The position numbers and the translations under genes were made by a program. A model generated the notes under the pieces. That model ran no database searches, was not told the origin of the DNA, and saw only the letters and a list, made by a program, of their open reading frames with translations. Source: Apophysomyces variabilis (lineage: Eukaryota; Mucoromycota; Mucoromycetes; Mucorales; Mucoraceae). From it: DNA of 64,000 nt. The stretch is taken from assembly GCA_002749535.1 (NCBI GenBank), contig MZZL01000117.1, positions 248,001-312,000 of the forward strand. The letters run 5' to 3'. This document shows positions 1 through 11,740 of this stretch, one piece after another (the stretch's first letter is position 1; every line of letters starts with the position of its first letter).

Positions 1-3000
1 TTAACCTGCAAACACAGCTGCTCGAGAGGTGTTCGTAGTAATTCTGGCACCTGCTGCGCGCTCATCTTTTTTTCTTCCGTATCCCTAGTGAAGAGTTTGA
101 AACATTTTCCCGGTCTTGTACGTCCTGCACGACCGCGTCGCTGTTTGCAGGACGCTCGAGAAGCCCATGTCTCCACAAGATGCATCATATTATTCGCTGC
201 TTCGTACTTGGTTTCTTTTACACGACCAGAATCAATGACATGGACCACTCCTTCGATTGTGATAGAAGTTTCTGCGACATTAGTAGAGACAACGATCTTT
301 CGTACGTGAGCTGGAACTTGTTTAAACACCCGTGTCTGCTCCTGCGGAGAAAGATTAGCATGCAAGGGCAGGATTTCGTAAGACCCTGAAGGAGGTAACA
401 CGCTTTGCAATGTCTCAACACATCGTTTAATCTCCATTGCACCTAGGGTACCCACGTTTAGCCAGTCAGTTACGAATATGAGTGCAGCATACCTGGCATA
501 AAAATGAGGATTGCCGGTTCCTCTCCGTTGTCAAGCTTGACAACATCGTGCTCTACAATGTGCTTCACAGTGTGTGCAACCAAGTCATAGTCGATCTTGT
601 CTTGGTTCCGATACCGTTCCAATAATCGAACTGTTTGTGCATCATAGCCCTGTTCAAGATACTTCAGTTGCCACTCGGCCCATTCTCCGCTATCTTCCTT
701 GTCCCGCTTTGGCATTGGCAATTTGGAGGTATACGATGTCATACTCAACACATCTTCAAGATAACTAAAAATGCACATACATACAGAAAAAAATTAGACA
801 TTCTCGTAGTGCATCCAAAGATAACGTACAAGTCCTCCACAGGATGTGTAAAGCCAGGGATTTCAATAACAGGTGCACCATTAAAATAACCTATCTTTCT
901 TTCAATTTTTCTTCGCCATGACCAATAGCAAACTTACCGGAGAACAGCTTTTGGTTTATAGTGGCACTCATCAGTATGATTTTCAGATCTTTGCGTTTCT
1001 TGAGCAATTCTCGCAAGATCACCAGTAAGAAATCGCTGTCAACTATCAAAGAAATTAACTATCATATTCCTTGTGTATTTTTTTTTTTTTACCTGAGCGC
1101 TCGTGGACTTCATCAATAAGCACATGGCTAACGCCTTCCAAGTTTGGACTGCTTTGTAGTCTTCGCAGCAAAACACCGGTAGTACAAAATTGCAATTGGG
1201 TTTGCGAAGAAACTTTAGTCTCGCCACGAACAGCATAACCCACTGTCTGACCCGTCTTTTGACATCTTTCGGCGGCAACACGTTCTGAAGATAGCATGTC
1301 GAGTGTTACACAAACCTTCATAAGACTTTAACTTACCTGCCACACCAATAGCTGAAATTTTACGTGGCTGGGTACAAATGATGTTGCAGATTGCTCCTCT
1401 GTTTTGTCTAATTTCTTCATCCAGGATAAACTGGGGAACTTGGGTGGTTTTACCACAACCAGTCTCTCCACTCACGATCGTCACCTGATTTTCCAAAACT
1501 GCCTGGATCACCTTTGTCTGGTAATGATTCGCTGGCAGTTTAGCCCTGACTTCACCTAATGGAGCATACTGCGCCGATGCATGCAGATCCTCCAATGCCT
1601 TTTTAAGCTTTTGTGAAACGTCTTCCAAAGACTCCGTGGAATGTCTTGCAAATCCTTTGGCCCGTTTAACTGCTTTTTTCTTTTGATGGGATTGGGTTTC
1701 CACGGAAGTGATTCGCTCGGTAACATCACGAAGTTTGGGTGGATTGGCGATGATGTCGTCAACGTGTTCTTGAAGCCATTCTGCACACATATACACTAGA
1801 GGCAGGCCTAAATTTTTTTCTGCTTCCTCGACCAAGCCTTTGATAATAGACAATTTCAGATAGGAGGGTAGATCTTCACATTCAATTATGAAAATAGGAA
1901 GCGTGTGGGGATAAGATGAATGAGAAGGTATGATGACTTCGAGTAATAAGGGTTGCCGTCGGGCATTGGCGGATGTCCTGGCTGTGAGTTGGATTTTGTA
2001 ACGAAGGCGTTGGTCGCTATCCATTTCATGTTGGAATCTTGATTCGTATATTGACTCTAATGCTGATGTTTCTTCTTTTCTCTCAAGCTGAAGCTCTTCA
2101 GCATCGGTATCCTCTACTACAGGCATAACATCATCTCCGTGCACAAGACGCCACTGAAGCCATTCCAGAGCTTTGCTATCATTATCATCGTTAGCTTTCA
2201 TTGCCTCTTCGCACACTGCTGCTGGATATCCTATAGCTGTCATTCGCTTAATCAACCAATCCCGTCCGAGCGATTGTGTGGTATGCGATATGGTGGTCAT
2301 AGTCGGGTTATAGTTGGCATACATAAAGCTGGCAGGCAAATCTGTGGGTCACTGTAGTAAGCGCATGTAAACCGAACAGGCAGACAATGGCTCCACTTAC
2401 CATCCTCAGGAACATGCAAGCCTAAGTTATTGTTTGGTTAAATCGTGTCTTATTTTTGATTTACTTACATAGCCAATCTAAAGCCCCAGCCATATCACTG
2501 CAGTATTCCAAGGCTTCATGGACATGAGATTCGCGGAATCCCATTCGGATCAAGCCTTGGCAAATGTCTTTGTATATATCCGATGGCAGGTTTTTATGTA
2601 TCTAGACAGACTTGTTAGACATTTGTACAGATCGTCTCAGTGCCACAATAGGCGTGCCATTACAGGTTGGTAAACGAGATGGGATTGCTTGATCACTTTT
2701 TCGACAAGTGCGCGGTTATCAGCAGCCATATGCACGACAGGTAAACTCTGCCATTGTTTTTGCATCTCCTCATCCACTTCATGCAATCGTTTTTTGGTTG
2801 ATTTCAAGATTTCAGGATCATCGCTATGCATTGGCATTGGTACAGCAGCATTAGGGTGTTCTTTGCTAGGTAATCTGTCAGATCTGGCACGTTGCTGAGG
2901 TTTTGGGGGCTGTGCGCTAAAAGGATCTGCAGAATACTGCCATGCATTGGCGTTAGTCTTTTGTTGTTCAAATTGCTGCCAGTAATCGCGATGTTGTGGT

Positions 3001-3425
3001 GGCAAAACTCTGTACATTGGCATGTGTGAATTCACTCGATGCAAGGCGTAGGTGGCAGCCAAATGTTTGGCTTCGATCGATGTCGGCAGATACAGATCTT
3101 CCACTGTCAGGGACACGGTTTCCATTTGCGCAGTCTTCTTGTTACGTTTGCTCAACTGCACGGTTCCTATGAAGCCTTGTTTACGACGGACCAGGTCAAA
3201 GGCAGGCTTTTCCCAGCCATGTTTCTGACAATGTTCATGCAGTAACGACACTGGCGTTTTACCAGTCCAATCGCCAAAGATGGAAGCCTTCTTTTCGGGC
3301 TGGGCATCGCTACTGCTATTGTTTCCGGCATTGCCATTCTTAACAATGCGCTTGGAAGGAGCCTTTTTCCCAGAGGGAGGTACTGGGGCAGGTGTCGCTT
3401 TGGACTTGGATTTCTTCCCTGACAT
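1..3425 (-). CDS. DHX57: DHX57-like DEAH-box RNA helicase (3' end beyond window)
   Basis: ATP-dependent RNA helicase of the DEAH/RHA family, closest in architecture to animal DHX57 and yeast YLR419W. The start is the ATG at 3425 (MSGKKSKSK); the N-terminus is basic and disordered. Around 2600-2460 an exon reads as a UBA-like helix bundle ending ALDWLC, followed by a second UBA-like segment (DWLIKRMTAIGYP). An RWD domain begins near ETSALESIYESRF. Motif I GETGCGKT lies near 1470, DEVHERS (motif II) near 1105, STNVAETSITI (motif V) near 300 and QRRGRAGR (motif VI) near 130. Several short introns interrupt it, and the coding sequence still continues at base 1, so the C-terminal HA2/OB domains are missing here. 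The family is known; the substrate RNA is not inferable. Next gene upstream on the same strand is MIA40. Confidence 0.9.
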
Positions 3426-3969
3426 AGGCAAACCTTTTCGAAAGTTTACCGAAGCCCACGATCTGTCAGGCTTTGCTTTTCAGCCAATCAAAAGACTGCA
3501 TTGCAAAGAGCTTGGATAAGGAATATCCGGATGGATTAAATGCATTTTACTAAATGGATTAGATACAAGGCCATGGATGTGTACTGAAAGGTATTCACTG
3601 TATTAAGCCTTGTATACAATTTATCTTTAATATGTAGCTATAGGCTATGATGTGGTTCGGATGTCACATCCCACATCTATTGAATCTCCTCTTTCTTTTT
3701 GAACCCCTCCGTTAATTAGTCATCCATGCATTGTCCTCTTTGCTTCGAGACAGGCCACAGAGAAATCCTTATGCCCGAATAAGCCTAGTCAATTCCATGT
3801 AGCAACCTTTACCCATGCCAATACTATGCAGATATCTATTATTTGATCTTTTCTTTTTACAGTTTGTGATATCCATGATGGCTTGTTTCCAGGGACAAGA
3901 CAACGATATTACCCTTGCTCTTTTCTTTTTCTCTCTTTTTATAATCTATAATTTTGTTTTTTCATTCTA
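3426..3969. other. Intergenic, helicase upstream region
   Basis: AT-rich spacer between the helicase start and the MIA40 stop. It should hold the helicase promoter and the MIA40 3' end. Poly-pyrimidine stretches are present near 3900-3960 but no reading frame or repeat is convincing. Confidence 0.5.
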
Positions 3970-4533
3970 TTAAAACCAGGAAGATACCCATGATGCAAAT
4001 GATGAGTTTTCGCCTTCTTCTAACGTAGATGACACAGTGACGGATTCAGACTTCTCTTCCTCTGCAGACTGAGTTGCATCCACTTCCTTTTCTTTTGGCT
4101 TTTCTTCTTCCTCTTCATCATCGTCATCAATTTCATCCCCATAAACATCTGGATGCTGACGGAAACAGTCTTGCATTTCTTTGAACTTTTCAACACAGTC
4201 CACACCCTTGGGCTCTGCTTCGGAGTACACAAAACAACTGAATGCTGCCTTGAACTGCTCACCACAAGGTCCCTGAGCCATACCGCCGAGACCTATCCAA
4301 ATTTCGTTCGTAAGTTTGCCATGTGAGCAACAGATTCAAACGTTACAAGGGCAGTCCCAGTTGATTTCTCCTGTTTCGGGATCGTAGGCCGCGGATTGAT
4401 CTTTGTCTTCCGCTTTGTCTTCTGCTTTGTCTTCTACTTTGTCTTCTTTCTTTTCTACAGGTTCTTGGTTCTCAACATATTCGGAGTCGACAAACAGGAC
4501 AACGTCTTTTCCGTCCTTCACAGCGTATGACAT
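3970..4533 (-). CDS. MIA40: MIA40/CHCHD4 intermembrane-space oxidoreductase
   Basis: Disulfide carrier that oxidises small cysteine-motif proteins entering the mitochondrial intermembrane space; it works with the Erv1 sulfhydryl oxidase. Two exons, 4533-4347 and 4292-3970, joined by a 54-nt GT-AG intron, give 169 residues. The intron splits the catalytic CPC: joined, the protein reads WDCPCLGGM. Downstream are both CX9C pairs, [11 protein letters not shown] and [11 protein letters not shown], then an acidic tail. The N-terminus ([15 protein letters not shown]) is short and hydrophilic, with no mitochondrial presequence or membrane anchor, as in animal MIA40 and unlike the long anchored yeast protein. 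An acidic KAEDK-type repeat sits before the CPC. Import would then depend on the MIA pathway itself (inference). Confidence 0.95.
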
Positions 4534-5269
4534 GGTGAGATAATGGTTGATTTGTCAGAAGTCAAAGGGTCCCTTCCTTCTTTTTATTCTATCGAAAAAA
4601 TGTCCTTTCGGTTTTGTGACTGTTCATTTAGTGTCCAAGATCTTGTTCGTTCCATCCCATTGCAGACTATGGGGTTTTAATCATGGCCTACAGAGAGCCC
4701 ATAGTATGCTGGCTCTTCATACATTTAAGTATTTAAAGATTCTATGATACTATAATATATCTTCCTAATAAAGCTATATCACTGGCCCCAATGCAATATT
4801 TTCTCTAGCACATGTTTTGCATTGCTTGCAAGCACGGGCAGAGGATTGTTGTTGTTGAGTTAGTTGCATCTCATCAGTAAGAAGAAAAGCACGATGATGC
4901 GGTGTGGAAACGGGAATTTTATGTACGAAGAGTGACAAAAATAAAACAAAAATTATGTACGAGAAAGTAAAGAGTGGTATAGAGAGAAAGAAAATCATAG
5001 TCGGGAGGCATGCCAGATGAGATAATACATGGTGGGGAAAGGTAATCATAAACTGAGAAGGGAAAGTCGTAGAAAAAAGCTTACATTTTTTTTTCCTTAG
5101 AGGATGCTAGAGTGATAGAAGAAGAGGAAGAAGAAAGGGGGGGGAGAAGTAGGTGACAGGGGAAGGGGTGGGAAGAATAATAGGTCAATGCCATTGTTAA
5201 ATTATTCGCTGCAGGTGATAATGTTGGATTTATGCGGTGCGTTATTGAACGTTTTTTGCTCGCATGATA
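4534..5269. other. Intergenic, MIA40 promoter side
   Basis: No gene seen. Purine-rich tracts (5100-5175, GAAGAAGAGG-like and a run of G) lie just beyond the kinase stop. The 91-codon minus frame at 4774-5049 is low-complexity hydrophobic and is not supported as a gene. Confidence 0.5.
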
Positions 5270-6526
5270 TTAGTGATTGCGTAGCCATGGATGTGCCAGG
5301 ACTTGATAAATACTAGGTCGTTTTTCTGGTGAACGTTCAAGCATATAAGATACAAGGTGCATGCATTCCGGTGAGACCCGGATTTTAGGTTGTACAAATC
5401 GACCAGTCATAGCCATATGTGGATCATGAAAAGGTACCTCCCCAAAAAGGATTGTATAAAGCAATACACCAAGAGACCAAATCTCTGCAGGTTCAGCACG
5501 GTACATATGACACATAAGGATTTCCGGTGAGGCAAAAGAGATCGTTCCATAAAATTTTCCGAACAAACACGTCTCATTTCGTCCATAATGGCGTGGAAGA
5601 GTCACTGCTGATCCAAAATCAATCAATTTGACCTACCATCAAAGTGATCATTAACATATAACCGAAAAAGACACATCATGTATGTTTCTAGAAAGAATTT
5701 GACTTACCTTGTATTGGCTGTCAATTACGATGTTTTCGTCCTTGATATCTCTATGGCAAATACCCATTCTGTCCAAATGAGCAACGCATTCAGCAATCTG
5801 TCGGAAAATGACCCTCGCTAAAGGTTCCTCGAAATTGTGGTGTCTCTCGATGCATTCGAATAGGTCACACGATGTTCGTCTGACAAACATACGAGAAGGG
5901 GATGGGTACTCTTCTTCCAGACGCGTATCAACCGACGATGTGAAGGAGTCTTCGGAGGTTTGTGATAAAGCCGGGGAATGTGTTGCGGCCTGGGTATTAT
6001 TACGGCTAATTTCAACAGTAGCAGGTTCCCATTGAGTCCCGTGAAGTTCCATGACGAGGTAGAAAAAAGTTTCGTCTTGGTAAGAATCGATATAGCGAAC
6101 GATATTGGGATGCTGCACGTTCTTCAATACGTAGATCTCCATAGGAATTTTTCCTAATTCTGGATCCGTCATATATGAATATGGCGGTATAAGGTGTCGG
6201 AAAATGAATTTCACAGCGCGTTCGATGTTGGTACGACGTTCGTAAGCCGAGACGACAAAGCCGAAGCCGCCACTGCCGAGTTCCTCGCCGAAGGAGTATT
6301 TTGCCAAGAAATCGGGGTGTAGCCGATGGTTCTTCAATGAGCGAGCCGAGACGGTGGATTCGCATTTAGGTTGAGGTGTAGTTGGTGGGGATGGAGGTAA
6401 TATGCTTTGAGAACAAAACTGCTTCTGGGATAATGGTTGCTGCTGAACATTAATCGGTGCCAGAGCCGGTTTTGGAACTGAACGCGGACCGTACAAATGG
6501 ACTAATGGCTTAGTAGTAGTAGACAT
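5270..6526 (-). CDS. Serine/threonine protein kinase, PAS-kinase/CAMK-like, with hinge insertion
   Basis: Protein kinase of 393 residues from two exons, 6526-5708 and 5632-5270, split after QYK by a phase-0 GT-AG intron. Residues 1-75 are Pro/Ser-rich and disordered. The kinase domain follows: glycine loop GSGGFGF near 84-90, ATP-lysine in AVKFIF near K106, helix-C Glu near E130, HRDIKDEN near 258-265, IDFGSA opening exon 2, and SPE in place of APE. The activation segment is long (about 30 residues). Between the hinge (VMELHGTQW) and DLFECIERH is an extra block of about 50 Ser/Thr/Glu-rich residues. The sequence resembles the catalytic domain of PAS kinases (Psk1/PASK), but no PAS domain is present. 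Substrates cannot be inferred. Isolated transcription unit. Confidence 0.88.
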
Positions 6527-7612
6527 AAAAGCGTAACGGAGAAATAAAAAGACAAGACAAAAAAAAAGGAAGAAAGAATAAGTCGATATTTAAAAGGAGC
6601 AGGCACGAAGAAAAAGAAGCAAACAAACAGCAAAGGTAAGATCGACCAAAGAATAAGTGTACGTATATGTTCAGTACAGAAAGGAGTTATCGATGGCCTG
6701 AGATCCTCAGGAGAAAGAGAAATATTAAAAAAGGGGATAGCAGTTTCCTTTCAACGTTCGAAAATCGGATTTTACGATGGAATGAGATATGGATAGATAG
6801 AAAAAAGGAATGTACTCCTTGATCTGGAATGAAATCTGCATCACGGCTTCCCTGCCGGTTTGTCATTCTCTCATCCTTTACCCTAAACGTTGTCATCGAC
6901 TGCCTGTAGCCCATATTTGAAAATAAGTTAACTTAAAACCCTGTCTACTTTCGGATCTACATTCCCTACAAACTAAGTCCATGAACAAATCATAAATGCC
7001 ATCCTCCATAAAATAAAACTATTCATGCGTCTCTCTCTTTCATTCTTCTTTTTCTTTGTCTACCCCATCCTCCTCTAACCAAGACAAACAGTTTGATTTC
7101 TACATAACACACGCGCTGTTTTCATATCTGAACTGCCATGTTCTCTCATGTAGATCTTAGTAGACACTTATTGATGGTATTATGTGGAATAAGGAGAAGT
7201 AATATTTGCATCCCTACGCTTTGATCAATCGATCACGCTAGATATATCCATGTACCTTCTTGGGAAAGCCCGGTTTTTGCAGGACATTAGGAGCCAAAAG
7301 AACTTAATGTCCATGACTCCTGGAAGTTCATGCGACGACTTTTTCCCACATTACAGAAAGATACAGGTCGTTCTAGGAGAGATGAAATTGGGAGGCAATA
7401 CATTATGTCATTGTTCGTTACATATGCCATATTGCGCTCCATCGTGCTTACTTTCCTTTTCATTCCTCAATGTTCTAATTGCAAAGGGTTGCGAATTTGT
7501 GATAAACGGTACATGGGCATACATCGCACCATATGTGAACATCATGTTTTAGAATAACCGTTTTCTGACCAATTGCACACTACTACGCTCACCAAGTTAA
7601 GAATCTTATTTC
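6527..7612. other. Intergenic, kinase promoter
   Basis: About 1.1 kb upstream of the kinase, A/G-rich directly before its start (6530-6640). No conserved coding signal: the plus frames near 7250-7557 overlap each other and look random. Confidence 0.5.
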
Positions 7613-7864
7613 TCAAACAACGAACTTCTTAGAAGGATAATTTCGAAACTTAGATTTTGTTTGTTTTGGGTACCAAGCATTGTCAGCGGGTACGTTTAAA
7701 TGAGCCTGGCCTATATATTGGTCCTGTTTTATTTGATTCGGCACCACTACTTGTACGGGAGACTCTCTAATTGATGTTCCTTGATATTCACAACTTATTT
7801 CCCAGGAAACCGTTGTGAGTTCCGGAATAATACAAAGCGTTTGCAGTCTCTTAATTACAATCAT
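7613..7864 (-). other. 83-codon open frame directly after the PTP stop, same frame
   Basis: Begins with ATG at 7864, the base after the phosphatase TAG, and stays open to 7613 in the same frame. The composition is mixed and protein-like (Pro, Trp, Tyr, Val), not low-complexity. It may be a readthrough extension, a decayed C-terminus or chance. No family recognised. Confidence 0.3.
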
Positions 7865-8932
7865 CTATCTGACTTCCTGCTTATAAACATCCCATAAGGC
7901 TTGGTAACAGAAGGCATATTGACCCATAGCCTGAACCATGGTAGTGCGTTGCTTCCGAAATGCATCTGTGAGCTCGTATACTGGGTCAAACGCCACATGT
8001 TTCTCATCACTTATTTGTTTGCCGCTTTTCAGCTGCCTCATCCAATGGATACCGCTATCAATCACACAGAATGTCCCCGTCCGACCACAGCCAGCACTGC
8101 AGTGGACAACCATTGGACCCGCTTCTGCAGGTTGGCATAAATTCGCTAGTTTCACCAATTCAATCACTTGCTGCGTCTGTTGTGGAACACCATGATCATT
8201 CCAGCCCAAAAATTGAAGCTGTGTAACCTGTGTTGAAGCCAGCACTTCTTCTTGATCTGTCCTCATAAACATAACCTCTATCCTCCGCATGATGCAATCT
8301 GCCTCAGGAACGCTTTTTTCCTCAATATTTCGCATCTGGACAATTAACCGCGGTCTACGCGGTATAGGGTATTTGAGAAATCCACCATCCCTTGCTTCTT
8401 CGTCATCTACTAAAGATTCCACCACCTGCTTCGTTTCATTGCCAACAGGCCAGTACGCAGCACATTTCTCGTATCCATTTTCTATCTCCGGAGTTAAGCA
8501 TACAATCACGCGGACGTCTTGTTCAACGATCATGCGCCAGAAATCCATTACAGTTGAAGGCAGCGGTCCTTGAGAGGCTATGTATCTACGCTGAAGACCG
8601 AATGGCGCGTTGATCCAGCTTGCATTGATGTAATCCTTATCTCCTCGTCGCCCAAGTTCAGAACGCCCAAGTTTAACACGGTTTCGATCAAATGGGATGA
8701 TATCAATATATCGATTCTTGGCTTCTGCTGATTCACTCATGGCGACTATTAGGGAATAGGCTGATTGCGGATCTTTGCGCTTGGACAGCCGGGCTAGTTG
8801 ACGTTTGTTCAGCTGACGGAATTGGTGAGACATGTAATTCTTCAATTCATCGGAAGGAAGCAAAAATAGGTCATTGAGAGTATCAAAGCATGTCTTGCCG
8901 TCCTTTCTGATTTGCTCCCCATCCATCGTCAT
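7865..8932 (-). CDS. Classical protein tyrosine phosphatase with WND loop
   Basis: Cytosolic-type protein tyrosine phosphatase, 355 residues in one exon (intron-free, unusual here). Start ATG at 8932 (MTMDGEQ). Visible motifs in order: pTyr loop KNRYIDIIPFDRNRV (72-86), DYINASWI (100-107), the substrate-region sequence WRMIVEQ (132-138), the acid loop as GWNDHGVP (243-250), the P-loop VHCSAGCGRTG (276-286, catalytic Cys278 and Arg284) and a Q-loop region KQRTTMVQAMGQY. The general-acid Asp246 is kept, but the usual Pro of WPD is Asn. It probably counters tyrosine phosphorylation, for example on a MAPK as for yeast PTP2/3 (family knowledge). The TAG at 7867-7865 is followed directly by an in-frame ATG opening 83 more codons. 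Confidence 0.93.
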   Translation of the reverse strand: MTMDGEQIRKDGKTCFDTLNDLFLLPSDELKNYMSHQFRQLNKRQLARLSKRKDPQSAYSLIVAMSESAEAKNRYIDIIPFDRNRVKLGRSELGRRGDKDYINASWINAPFGLQRRYIASQGPLPSTVMDFWRMIVEQDVRVIVCLTPEIENGYEKCAAYWPVGNETKQVVESLVDDEEARDGGFLKYPIPRRPRLIVQMRNIEEKSVPEADCIMRRIEVMFMRTDQEEVLASTQVTQLQFLGWNDHGVPQQTQQVIELVKLANLCQPAEAGPMVVHCSAGCGRTGTFCVIDSGIHWMRQLKSGKQISDEKHVAFDPVYELTDAFRKQRTTMVQAMGQYAFCYQALWDVYKQEVR

Positions 8933-10198
8933 TCGTCAGAGCGAAAGAAGCAATGGATTCTGAGAATTCTCCACAAGTGAACAGTGTGTAAAATAGTCAC
9001 GAAGAACTCAGCACTGACTTTTTAGCCGTTCTGCACAAGGAAGGAGTGCCTGTATGAGAATCAAACAATCAATTCCTGGATGGTCATGATAAAGTTTATT
9101 TAGCTTATGCGCCATTTTTGATACACATAGGCTAAATTAGGTGGAAGGATCATATCCATACACGTTTGCCTTAGTTCTTGTTCTTTTGAGATAGTTCTGA
9201 ACTGTTGCATAGCAAGATTTGGAAGACACTAGCATATTTATAGGAAAAAGCTGACTTTGATGCATTTCGCTTTGGTCTATCTCTATTAAATAAAGGAGAG
9301 GCAACGTCTGTTAGCGAGATATCAGATTAAGAGAGAGATACGTCAGAAATACTTAAGTTAGCAGTAGGTGAATTACAATTTTAGGCACAGACGCCTATGT
9401 GGTACAGATCAAGACGGACAATCATATACTAAAGTAAGGTTGGGCTGTTACCATACATGTGCTTGCTCCATTCTATCCAGGATTAGGAGTGGCTGTGCTT
9501 GGCTAAGGAAGTCTGTCTTTGATGTCGTAACACTAAGTAACCCGTTGCTTTGGCGCATCAGTAACCAAGTAAGAAGGGTTAACGCGCGCCTTAATGGTTA
9601 TTGAAGTTACACATTGTCTCACATATTCATAAGAGTCCTCAACCAAATAAAATAACTAGCAACGCCGATACAAACGAGGTATGCAGTATTTATCCTCCCA
9701 AATCCAAGATATCTTGGGCTTACAAAAGGATCATGCGTGTATGAACACCATTTACTCTTTTCTGCTTTAACAAGTTATGGAATAGTACCCTCTAACTTAA
9801 TATTATCTATGTGTTTGCCAATCTAATGAACGAATCTGGTTGTCGATTGGCACAATCTCTCATGTACAAGAATATATGCAAAATGTTGGATGCTGCCATA
9901 GAGTCTCGATTCCAAAACATGGCCGTATGATTTGTTAGAGCATGTCACTACGGCATGAATTTTCGAGCCTTCATTCTTTTGCCTTCTGTAAGTTTCGCTT
10001 CTGACAGACTGGACATATTTAAGACGTAAGATACTCGTCAACGAGAAACACAAAAGTAGGAGCCTAACAAAAACGAGCTTAGTCACTTATGGAATTTTAT
10101 ATGACCGCTTATACCTTTCGTTGTCTGGCTTTTTGTTGCAATTCCTCCTGAATAGCTTTAGTAGGCGCAGCTTTCCATCCTTTCATACTCCCGGAGAA
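8933..10198. other. Intergenic, PTP upstream region into transposon island
   Basis: AT-rich, no convincing gene. The scattered short frames (9368-9604, 9823-10086) show no domain and no splice-linked continuation. Confidence 0.45.
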
Positions 10199-10385
10199 TA
10201 CTCCATTTGAGAATAACTACGGACACTCCAACGGGACACTCCGATCCCCAAAGTCCGACCGCCCTTTGAAACAGATATGACGATGATTACTATAAACAAG
10301 TGAAATGTAATACAAAAATAGCGGGAATGCTAAAGATTGGAGTGTAAACCGAAGTGGAGTGTCTCATAGTGGAGTTTCTTATAAG
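10199..10385. repeat. Inverted-repeat element, possible MULE/MITE terminus
   Basis: The left side carries ACTCCATTTGAGA and two copies of GGGACACTCC/GGACACTCC. The right side (10337-10376) carries the complements GGAGTGT, GGAGTGTCTCAT and GGAGTTTCTT. Left and reverse-complemented right ends share ACTCCA...TGAGA and GACACTCCA. The core is about 180 bp and non-coding. It sits about 200 bp upstream of the broken MULE transposase and could be its left terminal repeat or a derived MITE. Confidence 0.5.
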
Positions 10386-10580
10386 CGCGTCTGCCTCCGC
10401 TGTCTGTAGGCATATTGTAATCAATATGGAACTGTAGAAGATGTCATAAAACTAATGACGAACCAACAAGATTATACATTAGAAGTGACTCATGGATATT
10501 GAAACGTCTATTTATATTCTTCAGATCTCCACTCTTTTTACGTTTTTTTTCTTAGTAAATAACAATGCTTGATTTATTAG

Positions 10581-11740
10581 ATGCAACTACGAGTCGAAGA
10601 AGGAAGTTTGGATGTCACTCAAGCCAAAGCTAAAGGCTTAAAATTTGCTGTCGGTACTAAACGTAGTAACAACAGAAATGTATATATCCAGTGTGCTCGT
10701 GGAAGCAATTACCGAAACACACATGGATTGTCTAGTGAGGATCGTCAGCGCGTGAAAATGACAAGAAAAAAACAGACTGTGGATGGTTTCTACGCGCTTC
10801 TGTGAAAGCAGGAAGCAAAAAGTGGACAATTCTCCATGTTCCACCTTTAAGCGAGCACAACCATCCGCTCGATGCTGATTCCATGCTCTTTCATTAGCAC
10901 CGCAAGCCAGCAATGAAGACTATTGAGCGCATGATATTCATGACGAGCGATAGAAGCAGGCCGGCAAAAATACACAAAGAAATGAGGGATGATGCTGGAC
11001 AATATATAGTCACAAGACAAGATTTGTACAATTTTATGCAATTGCTGCGTGATCAGCGTAAAAGCGATTTCATTGATCTCGTGGAAATTTTGCAAGCTAG
11101 AAAGTACGAAATTGAAACAAAGATCAATGATAACAAACAGCTGGATATAACTTTCTTCAGCCACGATGCAGCAATTCAGGAATCCAGTGCATTTCCTGAA
11201 GCTGTTGTGATCGAGGCAACATATAGCACGAATGTTAACAAGTTGCCACTGGTTAACATTGTTGGTTTTAGCAACCTAGGTAATACTCAGTTAACTTCTT
11301 GATCGGATCTGCCTTTGTCGTCAACAAAAAGCGTGAGACATACGAGTGGTTTCTGTCAACTATGCGATTCCTTATCTGGCCGCAAGGTTGGGTTATTCAG
11401 TACTGACGACGACAAGGGTTTAGTCGGAGCTGTTGAAAGCATACTCCCACAGTCAGTACATATTCTTTGCGGCTGGCATATTTCACAGCACTTAAAATCG
11501 AAGGTGGGAGGCTTTTTCGAGAAGAACCATGGAGGATTACGCCGTAGTTGAAAAAGTGGTTGAACCGCTTGTCTACAATTGCAGCAGGGCAGCTTCTGAT
11601 GAGGCTGAGGCTAAATATCGTGAATTAGCGGAAAAAGCAGCAAGTGCCTACGCGAACAGTAAAACTAAAAAGGAAAACCACTGCAAACAAATCACAAAAG
11701 GAACAGGATGGAGAAGATGTAGAAAAGGCAACTGCTAATA
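10581..11740 (+). pseudogene. Broken MULE-type transposase
   Basis: Remnant of a Mutator-like (MULE) DDE transposase spread over three frames. The N-terminal part (10581-10805) reads as the basic DNA-binding region. The middle (10913-11302) contains FSHDAAIQESSAFPEAVVIE then ATYSTNVNKLPLV, the region around the first catalytic Asp, where the family has a D-x-TYKTN-like motif; the Asp itself appears lost. A piece near 11330 (YEWFLSTMRF) and then TDDDKGLVGAVESILP with CGWHISQHL (11398-11500) give the second Asp and the CxxWH region. Stops and frameshifts separate all blocks, so it cannot be active. Assignment rests on the TDDDKGL...CGWHI signature. Confidence 0.7.

Noticed and set aside
4774..5049. 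Hydrophobic 91-codon minus frame with a possible signal peptide
   Set aside because: Composition follows the purine-rich opposite strand; no conserved features or nearby promoter.
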